A DNA stretch of 64,000 nucleotides from Bilabrum cf. latius (Eukaryota > Bigyra: Bicosoecida > Bigyra > Bicosoecida), in contig OZ237745.1 in assembly GCA_965178125.1 (NCBI GenBank), positions 248,001 to 312,000 on the forward strand, written 5' to 3'. The position numbers and the translations under genes were made by a program. Numbering within the stretch: the stretch's first letter is position 1; each line of letters opens with the position of its first letter. The notes under the pieces are model-generated. The model was not told the origin of the DNA. It searched no databases and saw nothing but the letters and a program-made list of their open reading frames with translations. Below, in pieces: positions 49,501-59,556 of the stretch.

Positions 49501-49745
49501 GCTGCAGGGCGTACAACGTGCTGCGGAAGCATTCGAACCTCATCATCACCCTGTTTTTCCTCATGGTGAACTGCGGGATCCCTGAACTACGGAGGCCCCA
49601 GGACATGAAGTGGCTGCAGGACAAGCTGATGCCCGACCAGAGCGATGAATTCGCTTCGGAACACTTTAAGGAGCAGCTCAAGATTGCAGTAAGCACGCGA
49701 GCTACTCAGCTGAATGACGCGGCACATCTGTTTGCCCACGCTTGA
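43595..49745 (+). CDS. Class I-like PI3-kinase fused to WW, cyclic-nucleotide-binding and GAF domains
   Basis: Two exons, 43595-44049 and 44243-49745, give 1985 residues. The intron (GTGAGT to CTCGCAG, 193 bases) joins two halves of one coiled coil (LQDEVQ|QLKKQLEDAKAQL), supporting a single gene. Approximate order: two WW domains (residues 20-110), coiled coil (140-190), a CAP-type cyclic-nucleotide-binding fold (400-630, with FFFGEQSLMTNEPRSATCVA), a GAF-like domain (715-1110, with HCSLFIYDEDSQEVLVHGG and GVLAAANKGKG), PI3K C2 (DIRYCNLP), helical domain (1390-1605) and kinase (1617-1985) with VLFKAGDDLRQD, GIGDRHNDNIM and HIDFGHFLGNF. All catalytic motifs are intact. No Ras-binding or adaptor-binding domain is visible. 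TAG codons at 43973, 44391, 47349 and 48798 lie in frame; the one at 47349 falls in the C2 motif W-x-[E/Q]. TGA stop. Confidence 0.9.
44050..44242 (+). other. Intron in the PI3-kinase gene
   Basis: The 5' end is GTGAGT after codon bases CA, and the 3' end is CTCGCAG before G, rebuilding CAG (Gln). Splicing also shifts from one frame to the other, so the WW and coiled-coil parts become continuous. Confidence 0.85.
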
Positions 49746-50020
49746 TTTGTATTGTGAATCGGCGGGGCTTCCTTGAAGTCTCTTGTCGCGTGTACTATTT
49801 CACTGCTTTTTTCGGACGCATTCGGTTGCCTCTAGTTCTACAATTTTCGCTTCCGGCAGTCTGTGGCAACTCCAAATCAGAGACATCGTCACGTGCTGCA
49901 AGAGCTGTGCTTGCACATTGAAAATCCCCCACGGTCGACAACGTGAACACGTAGAAAACGTGAACCAATATGAAATTGAGGTAGTTGCGCACTTGAGACA
50001 CTCTATTGCCAGCCTTTGGT
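49746..50020. other. Region upstream of JMJD4-like gene, possible 5' exon
   Basis: JMJD4 proteins have about 130-150 more N-terminal residues than the frame starting at 50021 provides. The open stretch at about 49876-49980, reading RDIVTCCKSC and QREHVENVNQYE, vaguely resembles the family block before the catalytic core (EHMTLRDY). A GT lies after 49980, but no acceptor in phase is obvious. I treat it as a possible exon, not a call. Confidence 0.3.
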
Positions 50021-52960
50021 ATGGCTGGTGTTCTAGTTGCCCTTCGAGAGGTGCTTCAGGCCGGGGGCATACTGGTTGGGACTGATAAGCGATACTCCAA
50101 GGAAACACACCCCGTCGTGAAGCTTTAGGAAAGTGCGTACAGCCTATATTCTGTTCCAGCGTGCTTTCTTGACGACTCGTTGAACCAATACTGGGATTCT
50201 GGTGCCTCCAAGGTATAGCCAGCAGACACAACAGAGGCTTTGGCAGCCACTTCATTCACGCGAGTATGTACCAAAATAGAAGACGGAAAAATCCCGATTC
50301 AGCTTCCTCGACCCGATAGGCGAGACCGGCTGGATGATTACAGATTCCTTTACGCGAGCTGCATCCCCAAACCCAGTGTTACTGTCGTTGACAGCCAGGA
50401 CTCGTTGCACGCCAGTCCAAGAACCCAAGTGCATACGGATGTCTTGCAAAGTCATTCGTGGTCCGCTAATATCTGGGGCTGCAAGGCATGGCTCTTGGTT
50501 TCGCCTGCCGCAGCTTGCAAGCTATACCCCGGCATGGAAGTGGAGGAGCCCCACCCGCGAGGCCTGCCTCCGGACCAGGACCCCATACCAGACGTAACTT
50601 TGGAGTGGGATAGCGATGCAAAGGTTCTTGCCGCCTTTCAGCAGGAAGTTACGGATGCGTACAGCCGAGCGATCCCACAGGCAACCCCGCCAGCGCACCC
50701 TCCGCCAGAGGGCCACCAGACAGGCCCTAGACTGGCGGGTTCCACTGGCAAGCACAAGAGTTTTGAAAATGAAGTCTCACGCAGGCCTCCAGTAGAGCTT
50801 GCAGTAGACCCCCATCCTTTGTGCACACAGCCAGTCTGCCTCGCCGACGGGTCCATCGCGGTCGATCTTACTAGAGACAGTGGCACGGGCAACGCGATCT
50901 CAAGCAGAGCCAGCGAACGTGCTAGCCCTACAATGTGCGATGGGGCAAGCAAGGATAGTGCGCTGGGACAGGAGCGCCACCGGATGCAGGCAGTCGTGGA
51001 TGCACTCGAGCATCCGTTTTTAATCCTGCCCCCGCGGTCCAAAGCGAGCTCCCAGCCGCCTAGCGTGGCTCTAAGCGATAGTCAGGAGCGCAAGGAGACG
51101 TCGGGCAGTCCAGAAATAAAGGGTCCATCAATGGCTCATGCGCCTAGCATCGTCGTCGATAGTTGTGTTGCAGAGGCGGCGACCAGCTCTGACAGGCTTG
51201 CGCGCATTCCGCTGCTTCAGCGTATGGTGGAAGGAGCACACGACCTTCTCGATGGGCTTCCAAGCACCAGATATCCTGCAGACGCAAGCTCTGACGGCGC
51301 AAGTTCCGACAGCGCAAGCAAACAGCGAACTACTCGTCATTGTGGCATGGTTCATGAAGTTCACGACGTCATTTTGGATAGCAGCGCGAGTAGCCCGAGG
51401 TGGCCCGCTCCACTGGCTGTCTGGCTTGGTCCTCGGAGCGACAAGGAGAAAGGGACACCAAGTAGAAGAGATGAGCAGGCCGCGGATTCTTCCGAACCAC
51501 AAGCAGCGCGCCATAGTGCGGAAGCCTCTACCTCCGTGGGCGATGCAAAGTCCCCGTCGCCATCCCCGACCTCGTCAGCCACGTGTAGTCGGGTCTGGGT
51601 CCTGCAGCCGCCCGGGTGGCACATGTTCGTGCCCAGCGGGTGGCACCACCAGGTACACAACCTAACACCAGAGTCGCTGCCAGGAGCAGCAAAACGCCGT
51701 TCAACACCTTCGTTTGCGAAGTAGAAGGAATGCAGCGCGAAAGGTACAGTTGCATGCAAAGCTGCTGCCTAGCAGCCTTCCCAGCGTAGCTCTTGCAGCG
51801 TTACACCTGCACCTGCACCTGCACCTGCACCTGCACCTGCACCTGCACCTGCACCTGCACCTGCACCTGCACCTGCACCTGCACCTGCACCTGCACCTGC
51901 ACCTGCACCTGCACCATCATTAGCCCAGATGTCCAAGGACCTCGTCCTCAGTGTGAATCACAACTGGCTATCCTCTGGCTGCATCTCCTCAGCGTGGGCG
52001 CTCGTGGAACGGGAAGTCGCAACTGCTCGAAGCAACATCGGCGAGTTTGAGCTGCCGAAGGAGAAGATACAGGAGCTTGGCCGTGCCGGTGCGGACAAGC
52101 TGACTGCACCAAATAATCAGGACGGTGCTGTGGGTGATAAGGGTCGGCATAATGCGCTCAATTTGGATTGCATGTGCAGCATCGCGGCGTCGCCTTCCTT
52201 CAAGCGTGAGGAAGAACCAGCTCCCGCTCCCGCTCCCGCTCCCGCGGGTAAGCCGGTCGCAGGCTTCGACCTGGAGTTCGAGTGGCAGTGCCAGAGAATA
52301 GCAAAGGGCAGCTGCACGATGGACACTGCGGATTTTTCTAGGATGCTGCTGATCAGAGGGATGTGGGCAGTCCATTGGCTGGAACACTGGGGAGAGACCA
52401 TGGCAGTGCCTGTGGCAGGACGAGATAACGCCTCGGAATCCGGTGGAAGCTCTCCTCATTCATTGAGCAATAATGGGCGCACGGGCAGGGCAGTGCAGGT
52501 GCCGACCTGCGTGCCGCCAGGGATCGCCTGCCACTTGCCGCTGGCCCCTCCCAAGATGCGACGGCTGCTCCATCGCATTTGCAAGCACATCCGTTTCATG
52601 CAAGACACGTGTGTTCTGGTGCGGTGGGCTGAAGCGTGCTAGCAAGTTACCGCGCCCGCATCCCATTTAAAGCGTGTGTCCAGCACGGTAGATGCTTCTA
52701 GAAGCGCTCAGTCAGAGCCTAGATCCATCGCAGTTGGCGGTGTGGCAGGTGCAGAGGCAAGCGCAAGCATCGTGGCCTCAGCCGGTGGCTGGGAGAGCAA
52801 GAGCAGCCAGCGACATGAAACAGAAGAAATTGCGAGTTATGAGATCGAGTCTCCGCGGTTCTACTGCAGGATTGTACGTCCGGAAGCATGGTGGCCGCTG
52901 GAGACGGTGCGGCGTGTATTGCAGGCTGGCAGGTGCCTCGTCTAGCCAGAGAGCTTGTGA
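50021..52960 (+). CDS. JMJD4-like JmjC 2-oxoglutarate oxygenase with large insertions
   Basis: Human JMJD4 hydroxylates Lys63 of the release factor eRF1. Here the core reads FLDDSLNQYWD, DDYRFLYAS, VHTDVLQSHSWSANIWGCKAW (iron ligands His138 and Asp140; the Lys after GC probably binds 2-oxoglutarate), FVPSGWHHQVHN (distal His, about residue 543) and SVNHNWLSSGC. All match JMJD4 in order. Between HxD and the distal His are about 400 residues instead of the usual 60-100, and an (AP)n repeat lies just after the VHN block. TAG codons at 50126, 50216, 51722, 51770, 52640 and 52943 are in frame; the stop is TGA. The start is uncertain: ATG 50021 is the first in frame after a TGA at 49994, but the family's N-terminus is missing, so an upstream exon is likely. 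979 residues as drawn. Confidence 0.82.
51805..51912 (+). repeat. (ACCTGC)18 hexanucleotide array
   Basis: Eighteen perfect copies of ACCTGC lie in the JMJD4-like gene. In the gene's frame they read alternating Pro and Ala. The other two frames read Leu-His or Thr-Cys, which look like open frames but are artefacts. Confidence 0.95.
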
Positions 52961-53143
52961 CAGCCAGCAGCTCCTAATTCCATCCAGAGTGGGTCACTAG
53001 CGATGCGATAAAATGAAATTCGATTTGAACGTGCTTGAGACTTATGGTATGGCTTGGGCGCCGCGCTATTTGCTATATGTTTGTCTCAATCGCGCACCAC
53101 TGCGGATCTGGCCGAGCGTAGCTTCGGCTAATACTGGAGCAAA

Positions 53144-53726
53144 TCATTCAGCGTGCTCCTTCTTTTCCAGCTGCTTGAGCTCCGAATTAAGCAATGGCCG
53201 ATTGGTCTGCAGCGCAATGAGTCCGCCGATCATCACGAAATTCTTCAGCATCTGAATGATGTTGGCCTGGTCATCAGGACCTTTGGGCAAGTGCATGATG
53301 AAAGTGACTGGGATCAGGTAGGCCAGCAAGGTCGGCACTGCGCAGTGCTCAAGTCCTACCAGTAGAAGAAGACCTCCAAGAACTTCCATCACAGTGGATG
53401 TGAGCAAAATGCCCCTCAGGACCATCGAAGTCTCCATGCCAAATCCGCCAGCGATTTGCTCGATAGTCGGCATCAGTCCAGCCGATTCCATCCCACCTGT
53501 GGACACCAATCATGCAAGTTAGTAGGCATTGAGGTAATCCAATGGAATCGTACAGCAATCAACGAATCATTTCGGATAGAGTTGGCAACGCCACAAACTG
53601 CAACTCACCTTTCATGTACGCCTGTGTACCGTCAAGATTCATGAACTTCATGGCTCCCATCAAAAAGATGACACTCATCAAAATGCGTGAAATCCATCGC
53701 ATACCAGAAGCTCCGACACCGCTCAT
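53144..53726 (-). CDS. DoxX-like small membrane protein, two exons
   Basis: Exons 53609-53726 and 53144-53496 (GTGAGT donor, CACAG acceptor) give 156 residues with a TGA stop and no TAG. Hydrophobic segments include ILMSVIFLMGAMKF, LLTSTVMEVLGGLLLLVG, LLAYLIPVTFIMHL and FVMIGGLIAL. This is the four-helix pattern of the DoxX family, whose members are mostly uncharacterised. The joined sequence YMKGGMESAGLM is in phase. The start at 53726 was chosen because a TGA lies upstream in frame; an upstream in-frame ATG was not found. It follows SF3B4 in tandem, with 169 bases between. Confidence 0.75.
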
Positions 53727-53895
53727 ACCTCCGTACTGCTGAAACTGCCGCCCAACCGACGTGGCCGTGGCGCCATTGCTCCGATCGAATGACCATCATG
53801 AGGCAAATTTCTGAAGATGCCACCTGGCATTGTGGCATCATTCTATGCGAATAGGGCCAGACAAAGATATGGACAAGGTGAACTGTTTGACTTAT

Positions 53896-55422
53896 TCACG
53901 ATTTACCAGGCCTGGGCGGCAGCACACCTGGCGGCAGCATGCCGCCAGACCCGGGCCCGGCACCGCCTCCAGCGCTGCCATTACCTCCAACCCCCGCGAT
54001 CCCACTCGTCACACCACCATGCATCGGACCCATAGGAGCCCCTCCATACCCAGGTGGGGGACCCATTGCGCGGGGGGGTCTGCCGAAGCCAAGGCCGGGT
54101 GGGGGCCCCATGGAGGCAGCACCGCCACCCACGCCGGCTTGCCCTCCCATCGGCATTCCCATCCCTGGCGCAAACCCCATCCCAGCCCCCATACCCATCG
54201 GTGGTCGCATCCCCATCCCCATTCCCGGCCCCATCCCCGGCCCCGGTCCCATGCCCATCCCCACGGGGGGGCCCCCATACCCACCTGGCCCCCCACCCGG
54301 CCCCGACGCAAGTGGGGGTCCAGTGCCACTGAAGCCAGCTCCATACCCGGGAGCCCCGCCCATGCCAAACGCCATGCCAGCACTGCTACTCGAGCCCTCC
54401 ATGCCAACATGCCCAGAGCCAGCACCACCGTGCGATGCAACCTGCCCAGAGCCAGCACCACCGTGCGATGCAACCTGCCCAGAGCCAGCACCACCGTGCG
54501 ATGCAACCTGCCCAGAGCCAGCACCACCGTGCGGTGCAACAGAGCCTCCACCGTAGTACCCATCGGTGGTGGGCCCCACGCCCATGCCCATGTTCATGCC
54601 CATGTCGGCTCCCATGGCTGTTGCTACACCAGTGCCCACACCACCGGCACCTGCAACCGCCACATCGGGCCGGGCAGTTGCCTGTGCCGCCACCCCTGCC
54701 AGCGCTCGGCCCGCCGATTGGGGTGCCTGCACAGGCTCATCTGGGCTAGCCGCGAACATCGTGTGCGGCTGTAGCGTCCGCTCCGGCTTTTTTGCGGCCG
54801 CCAGCATTCTCTCCGCCTGCGAACCGTGCCTCTCTCTCGAGCCGGGCTTCATGGCATACTGCACCTGGATGGGGCGGCCGCACAGGTGCCTGCCGTGCAT
54901 TGCTTCGATCGCCAAGTCTGACGATTCAAAGGTTTCGTACGAGCAAAAGCCGAATCCTCTTGAATTTCCCGTCGCAGGATCTCGTGCAATGTGCGCGTCG
55001 CCGTTGAGTGCGCCGAATGCCGAAAAGGTATCGTGAAGTACTTTCTCGTCAACCTCTGGCGACAGGCCTCCAATCCATAACTTGGCCCCCACGCCTTCAT
55101 CGCGAAAGCCTTTTCCATCACTGCTACCAGTATCACTACGAGTGACTCGAATGGGCCGTCCAAACAATCGAACCATGTTCATTACTTTGGTTGCGTACTC
55201 GGCGTCCAATTCTGTTTGATACTCGACAAAGCCGTAGCCCCTGTGCCCACCCCGGGCCGGATCCTTCGGCAATGAAACGCTTACTATTCGACCAACCTGG
55301 ACCATTAGCTCGTACAACAGGTCTTCGTCCACTTCGTCGGATATGCTTCCAACGAACACTGTGGCAGCCTAGTTGCGCTGTTCAATTATGTCGGCCCGCT
55401 TTGAGCTTCCAGACGCAGCCAT
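53896..55422 (-). CDS. SF3B4: Splicing factor SF3b subunit 4 (SF3B4/Hsh49)
   Basis: This subunit of the U2 snRNP SF3b complex binds pre-mRNA near the branch point. It has 508 residues in one exon with a TGA stop. RRM1 (about 18-95) has TVFVGSISDEVDEDLLYEL and GYGFVEY. RRM2 (about 115-190) has LWIGGLSPEVDEKVLHDTF and GFGFCSYE. Then comes RHGSQAERMLAA, the SF3B4 signature after RRM2. The only TAG (55369-55371) is residue 18, in RN-TAG-AATVFVG. Human SF3B4 reads RNQDATVYVGG, so TAG sits exactly on Gln. The tail is a long Gly/Pro/Met-rich region, like the Pro/Gly-rich tail of other SF3B4 proteins, with four copies of an 11-residue repeat. Confidence 0.93.
54410..54541 (-). repeat. 33-base tandem repeat, four copies
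   Basis: Four tandem copies of a 33-base unit encode ASHGGAGSGQV (small variations at both ends) in the SF3B4 tail. Edges are approximate by a few bases. Confidence 0.8.
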
Positions 55423-55686
55423 GATGCAAAATAAATGATATGCGTGCGCGCAATTTGTAGAAATTCGCGCGTGGATGTGGGGGTTGACTGTTGTGTCGGT
55501 GCTCATGTGACGATTGAGCTGTGGCACATCATGCGCCGTGTCCTCTTAATGTACTGTGAATTCGGTGGCTACGCTACTGCTTAAGAACAATCCCATTTTG
55601 TTAAGCTGGCCATTCCAAAGACTCGCAAGGAGCCAACACCCAGAAGGGCCAGCCGAATATTGCAAGAGCGGCAGAGGAACCAACCT

Positions 55687-57447
55687 TCACTTGCCCTCGC
55701 CGGCGGCAGCAGCCTCCGCAGCAGCAGCAGCCGCCGCCTTGGTCGGCACCTTGCCAGTGTACTCCTGCGCCTTGTCCAAAGCGCCCTGGACGTCCCCCAG
55801 CAAGTCGCTCTCCGTCTCGATTCCCACGCTCAGACGGATGAGGTCGTCGGTGAGGCCGAGCTTGGCACGGTGCGCCGGGGGAACAGAGGCGTGGGTCATG
55901 ATGGCAGGGCACTCGGCCAACGACTCTACTGCGCCCAGGCTCTCCGCCAGCACGAACACCTTGAGCTGCTCCAGGAAATGCTGCGCGCCCTCTAGCCCCC
56001 CCTCGATGTAGAAGGTCACCATGCCGCCGAACCCGCTCATCTGCTTCTTGGCCAGCTCGTGCTGCGGATGCGACTCGAGGCCGGGGTACACCACTTTCTT
56101 CACGAACGGGTGCTTCTCCAGCAGCTTGGACACCGCCATGGCATTGGACGCGTGCCTGTCCATGCGCACATGGAGCGTCTTGAGGCCCCTCAGAGCGAGG
56201 TAGGCCGCGTGCGGGCCCGCCACCGCGCCCACGCCGTTCTGCACAAACCTGAGCTTCTCGTCGAGCTCGTCGGAGCGGGTGGTCACCACGCCCATGACCA
56301 CGTCAGAGTGCCCGTTGATGTATTTGGTGACGCTAGACATGGAGAGGTCTGCTCCCAGGTCCAGGGGCTTCTGGAAGTGGGGGGACATGAAGGTGTTGTC
56401 AACCGCCAGGATCGCACCGTGCTCGTGCGTGACCTTGGCGAGCGCCTCGATGTCGCTGATCTTGAGCGTGGGGTTGGTGGGCGTCTCGACCCACACCAGC
56501 TTGGCGGGCTTGGCCTTCAGCGCGGCCTCTAGATTGGCGGGATCCGTCATGTCCACGAACTCAAATTCCATGCCGTACGTGGGAGCGGCCGTCTTGATCA
56601 TGTACCTGTGGGTTCCTCCGTACATGTCGTCCATGGCGATGATCCTGTCTCCGGACTTGAGCAGGTGCAGGATGGCGCTCGTGGCAGCCATGCCCGATGC
56701 GAAGGCGATCGAGTGCTTGCCGTTCTCGGCGGCGGCGACGGCCATCTCGAAAGCGGCACGCGTGGGGTTGTTCGTGCGCTGGTACCTGCGGGAGTGAATT
56801 CTAGAACCAGGGCATGGGGAGGAGCAGCGCATGGCCAAGCGGCGCTCTCGATCTCGATCTCGATGGGCGAATTGGGCGCTACGGGGTATGTGCTGGGAAC
56901 TCGGGATAGTGCGGCTGCTCAGCTCACTCAAATCCTTTGCCGTAGCTGTATGCCATGTCTTTTCCAGTGGCCAAGCCGGGAGTCAGCTGGGCGTATGTTG
57001 TCGCTAGAGAGATCGGTGGAGCCACTGCCCCAGTTTGTGCGTCGGGAGCCTGCGGTGTTCCAGGCGCAACCAGACAAATTTTATGCTAAACATGTATCAT
57101 TTGGGCAGAACACTAGCCCGGAAACTAGCACAGGTGGGGGTGAGACGAAGGGAACACTCGCAAGATTCACTGGCCCCAATAGCCGCAATCACACAGACAA
57201 ACCAGCGAATGTTGCATGATCTGTGCAGATCCGTACTGAGGAAATGCTACTAGATGAACTGTAGGCACGACCGCTGCTACATAAACTCTGTCTACAAGTT
57301 CACAGCAAGGCGACGTCACTCCAAGTCGTCAGCTAAAGGTTTTGTTCACCTCACCTGGCCAACGTGAATGATCTTGGTAGCAAAGCCGGCGTCAGCAAAG
57401 GCTGCATCACCGTGACCGCTGCTTCCAGATCCAGATGCGGCTGCCAT
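55687..57447 (-). CDS. Cystathionine gamma-lyase / methionine gamma-lyase family, three exons
   Basis: A PLP-dependent enzyme of transsulfuration, closest to cystathionine gamma-lyase. Exons 57355-57447, 56928-57049 and 55687-56785 join in phase (GTGAGG and GTGAGC donors, CGCAG acceptors) to 437 residues, with a TGA stop and no TAG. Motifs: FATKIIHVGQ, PPISLATTYAQ, EYQRTNNPTR, FASGMAATSAI, MDDMYGGTHRY, VWVETPTNPTLKI, AVDNTFMSPHFQKPL, SVTKYINGHSDVVMG (the Lys of SVTKY binds PLP), LRGLKTLHVRMDRH and ESLAECPAIMTHASVP. Gamma-lyase and gamma-synthase are hard to separate by motif; the closeness to human CTH favours lyase. The C-terminus adds an Ala-rich run. It diverges from the thioredoxin-fold gene. 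Confidence 0.92.
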
Positions 57448-57620
57448 GATGATTTACTGGTTGCTCGAAAGGATGTCGCCGCTTCGGCAGGGCAAGCGCA
57501 AATTTAATGTAACGAGCCCTTATCGGGAAATTGCAGACACGTGTATGCAAGTTCGGCAACTGAAGCATTTGCAAGGCAATTAAGGGTTGTCGAACAAATT
57601 GTATTATCTTTAGGGCTGCA
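57448..57620. promoter_or_regulatory. Short divergent intergenic region
   Basis: 173 bases lie between the lyase (-) and thioredoxin-fold (+) starts, so both promoters must be close. AT-rich patches lie near 57500-57515 and 57590-57612. No named motif is visible. Confidence 0.35.
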
Positions 57621-59177
57621 ATGTAGTCTTTGCTAGCAGTTGTTGCGCTACTATCCGCTGCATCCGTCATTTCGGCAGATGACAGCACCAGCACGGAGTC
57701 CACGGGACCAGTTCGTCTTGCTCCCGGCGAGATCATCGAATTGAGCGATAGTACATTCAATTCCACGCTTGAGACAGTAGAATACATGTTTATTGATTTC
57801 ATGTCCAAAAGCTGTGGTGTGTGCCGCAGGCTCAAGCCAGAAATTGAGGAGGCTGCCGCGGTCTTGCACCAGCAGGGCAGCTAGGCTTCGGTAGGGAGCG
57901 ATGAGTCTATTCTGAAGGGCGTGCAGTTCGTCCAAGTAAACGCGAACATTCAAGAGGAGCTATCCCTGCGGTTTGATATCAAGGCGACCCCCACTTTTAT
58001 GCTGCTGACCGGTGGCAAGGCGAAGTCTTCCAAGAAGTTTGTCATTGAGCAGCAGCCGACGTCCGGCGGGCTGGTCAGCGAGATTCGTTAGAAGCTTGGG
58101 CTAAAGCCAGTATCGAGGGTAAAATTAATTCCGGAATCTTGGAGCACAACGGACGTGTTCGGGTGGGTCTTCTGGAGGGGAGGCTCCACCGGGCGCCTGT
58201 CCACGACGCTGCTGTACTTTGCCCCTTCGGTAGATGCCACGGGCGAAGGCCCCAAGGCCGCAGCGGCGCTGGAGAGCGCGCTTCACGACCTCTCTAAGCT
58301 CCTGGGGGAGGATCCAGTTACCTCGTAGGTCAGGATCGCAGTTGTGCCCAAGTCGAGGGCAGACCTGCGCAAGGCATTCAGGCTGGGCGACGAGCCAGAG
58401 TCCATGCAGGGGCCCAGGGCGTTCCTTTACAGAGAACACGACGACCCGAAGAAGCTCGAGGTTCCCTTGGAGGTAAAGCCGACCCACGAGGAAACGGTCG
58501 GCGCGCTCGCAGCCTGGATCAGGGAACAAGACGTGCCCCTCGTCGACTTTCTCGAGGACGCGGCGGCCCTGAAGCGGTACAGGCAGAGGCAGGGCCTGGA
58601 TTTCGCCATGGTGTTCGTCCCGGAGGACGCGATCGAGATTCCTCCCGCGCGTAAGGACCTCATGAAGGACCTGGGCGAGCGGGTGAACGGCTGGGTGGAG
58701 CAGGGCTTGCTGTCCAGGGGCCAGCTTACCTTCTTGCTCGTGAACGGGCAGAAGTTCGCTGCCTGGTTCCCTGATTTTGGGCTGGAAAAGAGAGTCCTCC
58801 CAGCGATGGGGATCCACGAGCGCGGTGGGTAGCAGCTATGGGGCGAGGAGGCCGCCGCTGCCGCGCTGGAGGGGTCGCCCATCGACCGGATGTACGGGGC
58901 GGCAGGCAAGGAGGCCAAGGAGTGGGAGGCTGACGACACGGAGGCGTACAGGAGGCACAAGAAGCAGATCGAGGAGCAGAAGGCGGCAGAGGAGCACGAC
59001 GAGAAGGTAAAAAGGGGCGAGGCCACGCCCACGCCGATGCCGACTCCCAAGCCGTTCGGCAATGTGCCAGAGGTGCCACCCTCGGCGAGGGTTGAGCTGC
59101 CGTACGCCGAGATGGAGCAGCTGCTTCGGAAGCGAGCCAGCTTGGCAGAGGGCGGCAAGCGAGCGGAAGAGCTCTGA
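57621..59177 (+). CDS. Secretory-pathway thioredoxin-fold protein (PDI-like), CGVC active site
   Basis: The ATG at 57621 is followed at once by TAG (57624), giving M-Q then a clear signal peptide (SLLAVVALLSAASVISA). Starting later would lose the signal peptide's n-region. A thioredoxin domain (about residues 35-155) has FIDFMSKSCGVCRRLKPE, with redox motif CGVC, and a cis-Pro in ATPTFMLL. The middle has weak PDI-like features (LTFLLVNGQKFAAWFPDFGLEKRVLPAMGI). The last 100 residues form a charged, perhaps coiled-coil tail ending AEEL, a possible ER-retention variant of the KDEL class. TAG codons also occur at 57882, 58089, 58326 and 58830; the stop is TGA. 518 residues. It probably makes or rearranges disulphides in the ER, but could be a thioredoxin-related protein of another kind. 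Confidence 0.8.
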
Positions 59178-59556
59178 GGTCTTTCGGGAAGAGCCGCTAG
59201 CACTTCATTGGTTGGAACGGGGCCAGCAACGTGCCGCGAACAGAGCGGTGGGTCCAGCTGCCCGCCGGGGGGGGATTTGGGCTGGCTGGCCGATTGATGG
59301 CGATGATGAGACTGCGGGGAGCTGTGCGATGAGCATGTAATTGCGGCGACCGCTCCACGTGGGTTTCATCGAATATCATTAGGGCTTTGACTACATTCGT
59401 CTGCAAGGATAGGCTATCGACAACTTGAAGGCCGTGATGCTGTGGTCGCCGCGCGTACTGCAGTGCCCGCAGATGCTTTCTGGTTCCGCTACCCTACCCG
59501 GACCTTCTCTTACAAAATTATAAGGAAATTCAGTCACGTGGAACTAAATCCTTCCC
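59178..59556. other. Intergenic region
   Basis: 379 bases separate the thioredoxin-fold gene and the beta-helix gene on the same strand. I see no coding or repeat content. The last 60 bases before the ATG are AT-rich (around 59511-59525). Confidence 0.4.

Noticed and set aside
7542-49745. Genes broken by in-frame TAG, read as pseudogenes or assembly errors
   Set aside because: Only TAG interrupts, always in the same frame, in nearly every gene including a core splicing factor; TAA and TGA are absent inside. Decay or sequencing error would give all three stops and frameshifts.
51714-52050. Poly(Leu-His) and poly(Thr-Cys) proteins
   Set aside because: Alternative frames of the (ACCTGC)18 array; the Pro-Ala frame connects two conserved JMJD4 blocks.
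41700-55371. UAG = Leu (known in other protists)
   Set aside because: TAG falls on Gln in SF3B4, on polar His/Asn positions in photolyase (NP-x-YD), and at the head of a CAG run. Leu matched only one paralogue position.
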